This document shows positions 57,276-64,000 of a stretch of DNA of 64,000 nt, one piece after another (position 1 is the first letter of the stretch; the number at the start of each line of letters is the position of its first letter). The DNA comes from Halicephalobus mephisto (Eukaryota > Nematoda > Chromadorea > Rhabditida > Panagrolaimidae): positions 186,001-250,000 of the forward strand of contig SWDT01000103.1 in NCBI GenBank assembly GCA_009193035.1, in the 5' to 3' direction. Both the position numbers and the translations under genes were made by a program. A model generated the notes under the pieces. That model was not told the DNA's origin. It saw nothing but the letters and a program-made list of their open reading frames with translations, and ran no database searches.

Positions 57276-60200
57276 ATGTTTCATTCTATAGCTCCTACCG
57301 GTTTATCACCCCCGATCCGTCGTAAACCTCTACATTTTAATCATGATGACTTCAATGAAGCTTTCCTTGATTTTATCCGAAGATTTCATAACCAGCTAAT
57401 CCAGACAGATGCCGTCTCCGATGTCCATGCTAATTTATTAGTTTTAGTCAAATTCATCAAAAAAATGCTGACTGAAGGGTAAGTAACAATTTTCAAATTA
57501 TCCATAAAGAAAATTTCTATATAAAAACTTTCACATTTTTATATAAAATTTTCGCAGTTTTTTATTATAGAATTTTTAACTTTTTAGATTTTTATATGAA
57601 AATTTTTAGAATATTATATAAATACTTGTAGATTTTTATATGTGGATTTTTAGGATTGTTGTGTAATAAGTTTTTAGATTTTTATGTGGATTTTTTCGGA
57701 CTTTTTTATATATGGATTTTTAGGATTATTGTGTAATAAGTTTTTAGGTAAATTTTACATATATGGATTTTTAGATTATTAGGAAAGTATGACTCATTTT
57801 GGCCGTTTGTCGCTAACTTCCTTCCAGAATCTGAACGGCGTCGGATTCTTTCACTAAGTCAACGTAAAAATGTCCACATAATTTGGATCCATGATGCTAT
57901 TGAAGAGTAAGCTTTGATTTTCGTGGATTAATTTTAATTTGTGAATTTAGGAAAACTTTGGTATTTCAACTGAGAGGATTTTCTTTGGGAACGACTAGAA
58001 TTTTAAATACTTATTATACTAAAAATGCACTGATTCGGAAGCCATGTCCGAAGGTACTTGATGCATTGGATGAATTGTTTTGTCTCGATGTAGAATTTTG
58101 TATTTCTCAACCGACGGTGACGGTTTCTGAAGTGCTTCCGATTGCCGAAGCTCACGATGACGGAAACAACGATTCTATCGACATGTCTCAATTCCCTGGA
58201 TTGAAACCTGGACAAATGCTATCCGCTTCTCCGATTCACGTGGATATTTTGGTCGATCATTCGGAGCTTATTGGAGGTGATTTTCCAACTTCGAGGTCCT
58301 TAATGGAGATGACGAGGAACTTGCCTCCTGTCGATATCCACGACGCCCCTAATGTGGCTTATGATGTTCATTATACTGTGAGTCGTTTTAATAATACAAA
58401 CAAAAAGCATGTTTTTTATAGGATACTGTAGTGCTAAGTGTGATTGTTGGGATATTTATTAATAATTTCGTAATCAAAATTGATTTTAAAAAGTAGATAT
58501 GGAATTAAGTACATTATTTGCCCTAATTTGGGACTTTCTAGATACGCTTAGACAAATTCAAAGAAATAATTAAAAATCACCGATCAAAGTAGAAATTTCG
58601 AAATGCTTGAGTTTCTAAAAACTTTAATTTTCTACAATACATGATTAATTACAAAACAGTAAAAAAGACTTTGAATTGTTTTAATTTTTCAAAATTCACA
58701 ATTTATGTAAGAAAATTTACTTTTTGATTCTTATAAGTGCAATTTTTGTTTACAGTAAGGTTTTAGGATTTCATTTACGACATAACAAGACCGAGTACTA
58801 CAAATGAGGAGAACAAACTGACTTCATCGTGCACATCTGAAGACCTGCCTTCTGTTGATGAACATGAGAATCAACCAAATCAAGTGGAATTTCTTTCTAG
58901 AGAAGAAGAACAAGAGGAACTTTCAAGTATTTCTCCGGAAATTTCAACCAAATTGGATGTAGACAGTTCGCAAGAAAATTATTCTTGTTCTGAACTTATT
59001 AGTGGAGAATTTTTGTGAGTTTGTATTTAATTTTAGTCTTGATTTATTAATTTTTAGGATTGATCAAGGAGAAGTTGTTGATCTTGGTCTTCATCATTTT
59101 GTTGAAAATGGAGAATGTTATCAAGTTTCATTTAAGATTTTCACGGGTCATGCTACTGGTTCTCCTGAAAACCGTATCCTGATTATTACCAACAGATTTC
59201 TCTATGTATTTATCTACAATAAGAATTCTGAAAAGAAATATCAAGCAATACGGAATGTGAAATTGACTATGATTGAATATCTTACTGTGGGTGTTGATTA
59301 TCAAAATATTACGGTACATTGTAGAGGTCAGAAATTTCGATCAAAAAATTCAGAACATGTTTTGAAGAATTTTACAATTGAAACAGCAAGTATGGAACTT
59401 GGAAAAAAAATAATTTGGTGTATCAAGAAGGCATGTCTTGAATCAATGCCGAAAGATGAAATTCCAAAAGCATACACTCGTGGAACGGAGAATTCTTTGA
59501 CTCTTTTAAGATTTATAAAAGAAACCCTAAAAAGTAATACTGATATATCTCATCATGTTTTGATCCATTGGAAAGAAATTGTTTCAACAGGTCAAACGGA
59601 TGAAATTGAGGATTATATAAGAATTCGACGAGTTAAACCAGGATTTTTCAAATTGATGGAAGAATGGAATGAAGTATATGCATCTCTTAAGTAAGTTTTA
59701 ATTTTTATGTAATCAAATAATTTTCGGGATACTGTAATAGTAGTTATGATTTCTGAGATGTTTATTAACATTTATATAAGTAAATTAAATAATTTTCGGG
59801 ATACTGTAATAGTAGTTATGATTTCTAATATTTTTATTGATAATCTTTGGGATACTGTAACAGTGGTTATGATTTCTGAGATGTTTATTAACATTTATAT
59901 AAGTAAATTAAATAAGTTTCAAAGTACTGTAGCGATAGTTATGATTTTTAATACTTTTATTAATAATTTTATATGTAATTTTTAATCCTGGAAGGTGAAT
60001 GGGAGGTTTTATATTTCATAGATAAGTTGAAAGTTTCGAAATTCATCTAAGGATGTATTTTTGGAAAGTTAATGACGAAATCATAAGATGACAAAACAAG
60101 TGCTACGCAAAATTGAAATTGTAAACTATTTTAGTTTACAGTAAGTTCTGGAATTTCGTAATAACGTTTATAATTTTTACAGTAGTGTAGTTTTGAAACA

Positions 60201-61047
60201 AAGATCTGAAACCTTGAATGTTAGGAATTTCTACGAGTTTTTGAAAATTGGTATCGAGAGATTTTTGAAAAAAGCTAATTTTGGACTTTTATGAAATATA
60301 ATAGAACACGAAATTTCCAGAAATTACGAAATAACTATTACACGAAATTAAAGTTATAAACAGATTTTGTTTCTAGGAAATTCTGGAAATTTGTGTCGTT
60401 TTTTGGACGGGATTTATTTTTAGTTTTTGTAATAATATGGTTGTTAAATAATATAAATTTTCAGAGGAGGTATTTTCTACCAGTTTACAGATGCTTCGTG
60501 TAAGGAAGCGATTGCTGTGACGCATTTACGTGGGACAATATCCTGTGTTGCTGAAGTTGAACTTCAGAATGATGAAAAATATGTTCTTCAAATTTCATCA
60601 ACGAATCAAGATGGTGAACTTCAAATTGCATGTACTACAAGGAAAGAAATGAGACGATGGATGCAAGCAATTAATCTTTCACTTGATGTTAATGATCATG
60701 ATATATCTCTTCCGTGTACTTTGACAGTTGGGGATTCTTCAATTGTGTTGGCTCAAGAAGGGGATAATTTTTTAATAGATGGATTTATGAGAGCTTTGAA
60801 GATTTTCAAATTGAAAGATGTTTTGCATTTTCTTACTTTTTCGAAGAATTCGGTATACTCTGTTATTCTGGTGAATCAAGATTACAGTACTGATTGGTTT
60901 TTTGTCAGAAGTGATTCTGAATTAGAACGTCTGAATGAAACGTTGAAAAAATTGGAAATGGATATTAAAGCCCTAGAATTTGAACGTGATTATCCATTTA
61001 TTTTACCGTATCTTCAGAAAATTCAAAATCCATTTGATCATGAATAA
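57276..61047 (+). CDS. RUN and PH domain protein, PLEKHM2/SKIP-like, 741 aa
   Basis: Exons 57276-57478, 57775-57906, 57951-58377, 58767-59014, 59058-59690 and 60465-61047 join in frame (2226 bases). Residues about 10-150 look like a RUN domain (NHDDFNEAFLDFIRRFHNQ start; LLGKYDSFWPFV; RILNTYYTKNALIRK). An acidic linker follows (REEEQEELSS). Next come a PH-like block (about 340-465), a PH domain (about 530-625, with the invariant Trp in RRWMQAINLS) and another PH-like block to the end. This order fits PLEKHM2/SKIP, which links ARL8 on lysosomes to kinesin-1; a conserved kinesin-binding WD motif was not located. Alternative start: ATGAGTG at 57242-57248 spliced over a 43-bp GTTTGT...TATAG intron to 57292, giving MSAPTG. 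Confidence 0.72.
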
Positions 61048-61088
61048 TGTGCCTTGATTACTGTATTGTGTACATTGGATTTTATTAC

Positions 61089-61094
61089 AATAAA
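61089..61094 (+). terminator. Polyadenylation signal AATAAA of the RUN-PH gene
   Basis: AATAAA lies 42 bases after the stop codon. The next gene's ATG is only about 100 bp further on, a close same-strand spacing that would fit a nematode operon; no SL2-type spacer is evident. Confidence 0.5.
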
Positions 61095-61192
61095 TGTTTT
61101 TAAATTTAATTATAGTTTTTCGCGGATTTTAGGTCATTGCCAATTTTGTAATTATATTCTTTTCGTCGGAAAGTCTTATTTTTAAAATTTTT

Positions 61193-63570
61193 ATGGATCG
61201 TAAATGGTATTCAATGATTTTTATTTTTTTATTTTTTGAATTAATAAATGGAACAGGAGGTTATTTTTTTATTTTAATAAAATTTTTTGAAATTTAATAT
61301 TTTAGAATTTTTCGAAAATTTTTAGAATTTTTTAAAAAATTTTTGAAAATTTTTAGTTTTTCGGAATTCTGTAAAATTTTCTAGAATCCTTCTGAATCTC
61401 GTTAAAAATTTTTAATATTTTCAGAATTCATTAAAGTTTTTAGAATCGAAATTTATAAAGATTTTAGAATTTTCCAGAATCCATTGGAATTTTTAGAATT
61501 CTATAGAAGTTTCTAAAGTCCTTCTGAATATTGTTAAAATTTTTAATATTTTCAGAATTCATTAAAGTTTTTAGAATTTTCCAGAATCCATTGGAAACTT
61601 AAAATTTTTCAGAATTTAATAAAAATTTTAAAACATTTAAAATTTCGGAATTCTGAAATCCAAAATTCCCTTCTGAATATTTTTTAAAATTATTTATTTT
61701 TAATTTTTTAATGTTATTTGTTACAGTAACAGTCACATGTTCGGCGAAACAGATAGATTTATTATTTGTTTTTGATGAGCCGTTTTTCGGAGTTATATCC
61801 ATGAGGCCCAAGGAATCGTGTACCGTAACTGGGGACGGTCATCCGAAAATTTTACTAACTTTGACTTTGAACAACAAAACTCAAAAAAAATGTTCCGTAA
61901 TTCAACACGAAGGATTCAACATTGCTGTTATTGATGTAAATCTTCATAAAAAACTCCAAACGGATTACGATATTTCATATTTAATTCGATGTCCGATTAT
62001 GAATCCAAATAAAAAACAAAAAAAAATTAAAATGGAAATTCCGCCTGAGGCAAAATTAAAAATTTCCAATAAAAATAAAAATCAACCTGCAATTGTCGGA
62101 AAAAACTACGAAATGAAGTTCAGTATTCTTGAAGGACATCTGGATTCTGAGCTGAGGATCGGACAATGTATAGCCTTCAACGCCGAAGACAATCTTAAAT
62201 TTCTACAGTTGACAGATGAAGTTTGTTTTTTTTGAATTTATATTTTCATTAATTGTTGTATTTGTCACACCGAGTGACCCGCGTAATCATGAAGTAGATA
62301 TCGTAGAAAACGTTTATAGAATAAATGCCTAAGGCACAATACAAAAACACAGTGTAGGATTCAATACAAACAAACATATCAACTTCCCGTCAAGAGGAAC
62401 TGCATGTTCCCTTATTGATACTAAGACAATCTGTTCGGGACCGAGCGTTTTCTATTGATACTAAGGCAATCCGTTCAGGACCAAGCATTTTCTATTGATA
62501 CTAAGGCAATCCGTTCAGGACTAAACGATCCCTGCTGATACTAAGACAATCCGTTCGGGACCGAGCGCTTCTTATTAAGGATGGGGTGCCCGATCCAGCA
62601 GTAATAATCATAAAAAACATGTTTTCAACAGAATACTGTAGTACTAGATGTCATTTTTAAGATGTTTGTTAAGTTTTCGAAAACAAAAGTACACTCGAGG
62701 AGGAAATAATTATTATAAACAACGATTAAAGTAAAGTTATAGGAAACACAAATAGCGATAAATAAAAAAGTATTTCGAATATCCTTGGGCGTTTTAGGAT
62801 CCCCTTTTATCTTCTACTCTGAGCTGTTAGGTATTGTAGATGACCATTTTCTGGAAGATACGTTAATCGTCGTGTTCTTGAATTCTCCGGTCCGAATAGT
62901 TTCATATATAAAAATCGCCTTTAGAAAGTAGATATGGAGTTAGGCACTCTCTGTATCCTAATTTAGAACTTTCCAGACCTATCTAAAAAAACATATCTCA
63001 AAAAATTAATTACGAAATTATGTAAGATCACAAAATAATGCAACACGAAAAATCCAGGTTATTTTAGTTTATAAACTTCTAGAAGTTCGTATCAAGACCA
63101 TTTTGTAAAGAAATTCATTTTTAAAATAAATTAATTATGATTGAATTCTTTCAAAATTAAAAAACTGAATTTACAATTTTTGTCTTAATTGGAAAATTTC
63201 GGAAATTCCCGTTAGGACCATTTTGTAAATAATAAATTTTTACATTAATGTGATTTTTTTCCAGAATGGCTGTTCTGTGGCTAAAGAAATGCCAGATGAA
63301 TTTCGAGAAGACAATTATTCTACGTCATCAAGGTCAATTCGGACGACCAATTTAAAAACAAAAATAAACATGTTCAGCCTTGGAAATTCCACTCGATTAT
63401 ATCTACAATGTGAAATTAAAAAATGCAATAAAAATTGTCCACAGGTATGTTATTTTATTTTTAGCGGCGAAATTAAAAAGCGACAAATCTCCAATTTCCC
63501 CTCAGGGTGTCTTCTTGCGGCATCTAACCCAAAAGTTCATTGCTTCTGGCTCTTCTTTCTCGTCTGTTAA
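61193..63570 (+). CDS. ZP-domain (cuticlin-like) secreted protein
   Basis: Exons 61193-61259 (22-residue signal peptide), 61727-62220 and 63265 onward. ZP-N half: VTCSAKQIDLLFVFDEPFFG, CTVTG, KKCSV and YLIRC. ZP-C half: RIGQCIAFN, then NGCSVAKEMPDEF, and LYLQCEIKKCNKNCP with the closing Cys cluster. Nematode ZP proteins such as cuticlins form cuticle and apical matrix polymers. The 3' end is uncertain: reading straight on ends at 63570 after CPQVC; a 20-bp GTATGT...TTTTAG segment (63445-63464) would give RRN-stop at 63476, but is too short to splice normally; a 61-bp intron to 63506 leads into antisense of the next gene. No furin site and membrane anchor of the usual kind are seen. About 230-270 aa. 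Confidence 0.7.
61290..61640. repeat. Degenerate tandem repeats in ZP-gene intron 1
   Basis: Imperfect units of TTTTCAGAATTCATTAAAGT, TTTTTAGAATTTTCCAGAAT and AATCCATTGGAATTT. Related in style to the repeats at 3.7-4.0 and 56.6 kb. Confidence 0.55.
62414..62573. repeat. 40-bp minisatellite, four copies, GC-richer than surroundings
   Basis: ATTGATACTAAGACAATC begins at 62414, 62454, 62494 and (as GCTGATACT) 62534, each followed by GTTCGGGACCGAGCG or a close variant. Exactly 40 bp apart, inside intron 2 of the ZP gene. Confidence 0.9.
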
Positions 63571-63774
63571 TCAGGGCATTAACCAAATAAGCAATTTCGT
63601 CTTTGTTCATTTCATGTGGTTGAAAGTTGGAAAATTCTGGATTTTCTTGATTCTTCATTACAGTAAGCCATTCGGGAACATTCAATTTGTTATCGTAGCC
63701 TTCAACCGGGACACTTCTTTTTCCGAAAAGTTCTTTGGCACGACGGACATTACGGCCGTAATAATCCGAGCCAT
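63524..63774 (-). CDS. Last exon of an unidentified minus-strand gene (partial, 82 aa seen)
   Basis: On the minus strand an ATTTCAG acceptor (63775-63781) opens an exon whose first codon is shared with an exon outside the window. It runs 82 residues to TAG at 63526-63524. Composition is clearly coding: GSDYYGRNVRRAKELFGKRS, then LNVPEWLTVMKNQENPEFSN and a basic end (NRRERRARSNELLG). LFGKRS contains Gly-Lys-Arg, the processing and amidation signal of peptide precursors, which may be chance. No family recognised. Its 3' end overlaps the read-through end of the ZP gene on the other strand. Confidence 0.6.
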
Positions 63775-63784
63775 CTGAAATTTC

Positions 63785-64000
63785 AAATTACAGTATGGTG
63801 CATGATTTCGAAATTATTATAATATGCTTCAGATTCCATAACTTTAGAAGTAGAAGCTTTAAAGATATCATTAATAACTCATATGATGGAGGATACTATA
63901 AGGAATCTAATAGTATATAGTACTTTCATATTACTTTATAATGTAACTAATTACAATCAATACTTTCAAAATTATAAAGCATATCATGACGCCTTTTACA
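63785..64000. repeat. Dispersed family A repeat at the window end
   Basis: Contains CCATAACTTTAGAAGTAGAA, AAGATATCATTAATAACTCA, TATAGTACTTTCATATTACT and TAATTACAATCAATACTTTC. It lies in the intron of the partial minus-strand gene. Confidence 0.75.

Noticed and set aside
57276..57291. Certainty about the RUN-PH start codon
   Set aside because: Two starts are possible (ATG at 57276 unspliced, or ATG at 57242 with a 43-bp intron); sequence alone does not decide, so only the simpler one is annotated.
1..64000. Bacterial-style features such as CRISPR arrays, operons with Shine-Dalgarno sites, insertion sequences
   Set aside because: The spliced gene structures and families are nematode; the direct repeats are minisatellites without spacers.

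Overview
This window is nuclear DNA from a nematode, probably a rhabditid. The evidence is the gene content: an ACN-1-type catalytically dead ACE, a ground-like domain protein, a PAI-only paired-domain protein, an Ig/FN3/DB-module protein, a ZP-domain protein and a G-gamma subunit close to gpc-2. The gene style agrees: AT-rich introns, some only 40-60 bp, TTTTCAG/TTTTTAG acceptors, and acceptor-like signals directly in front of several start codons that fit spliced-leader trans-splicing. Bacterial features (operon spacing, Shine-Dalgarno sites, CRISPR) are absent. Exon limits were assigned by hand from reading frame and GT/AG signals.

Layout. 0-1.5 kb: the 3' end of a Ser/Thr/Asn-rich protein (+). 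5.1-7.1 and 9.6-16.5 kb: two tandem claudin-like four-membrane-span proteins (+), the second with a cytoplasmic tail of about 500 residues. 18.7-20.0 kb: a secreted ground-like protein (+) with a readable TATA box and initiator. 21.1-22.1 kb: a PAI-only paired-domain protein (+) with two tRNA-like sequences in its intron. 24.4-26.7 kb: an MBOAT1/2-type lysophospholipid acyltransferase (+), convergent with a PA2G4/EBP1 homologue (-, 26.8-28.1 kb). 29.0-30.4 kb: a TruA-family pseudouridine synthase (+). 30.9-31.9 kb: a two-RRM hnRNP (+). 32.4-35.2 kb: no gene recognised and an unusual base pattern. 35.2-38.2 kb: acn-1 (-). 39.5-39.8 kb: gpc-2-like G-gamma (+). 40.5-42.7 kb: a GT10 fucosyltransferase (+). 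42.9-45.1 kb: a Meinox-domain protein without a homeodomain (+). 45.2-51.9 kb: a five-Ig/FN3 membrane receptor (+) whose first intron hosts an intronless antisense Ig/FN3/DB gene (46.0-47.6 kb). 51.9-57.2 kb: repeat-rich intergenic DNA. 57.2-61.0 kb: a RUN-PH protein of PLEKHM2/SKIP type (+). 61.2-63.6 kb: a ZP-domain protein (+). 63.5-63.8 kb: the last exon of a minus-strand gene that runs out of the window.

Non-coding DNA is dominated by minisatellites (units 25-166 bp), a palindromic MITE-like family of about 150 bp in six copies, a 450-bp element with 24-bp inverted ends and an internal minisatellite, and two dispersed families (one rich in TACTGTA, one built around GACCATTTTGTAA). The genes do not form one pathway. 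Several are surface, cuticle or signalling genes, and a few housekeeping genes (PA2G4, pseudouridine synthase, hnRNP) lie at 27-32 kb.
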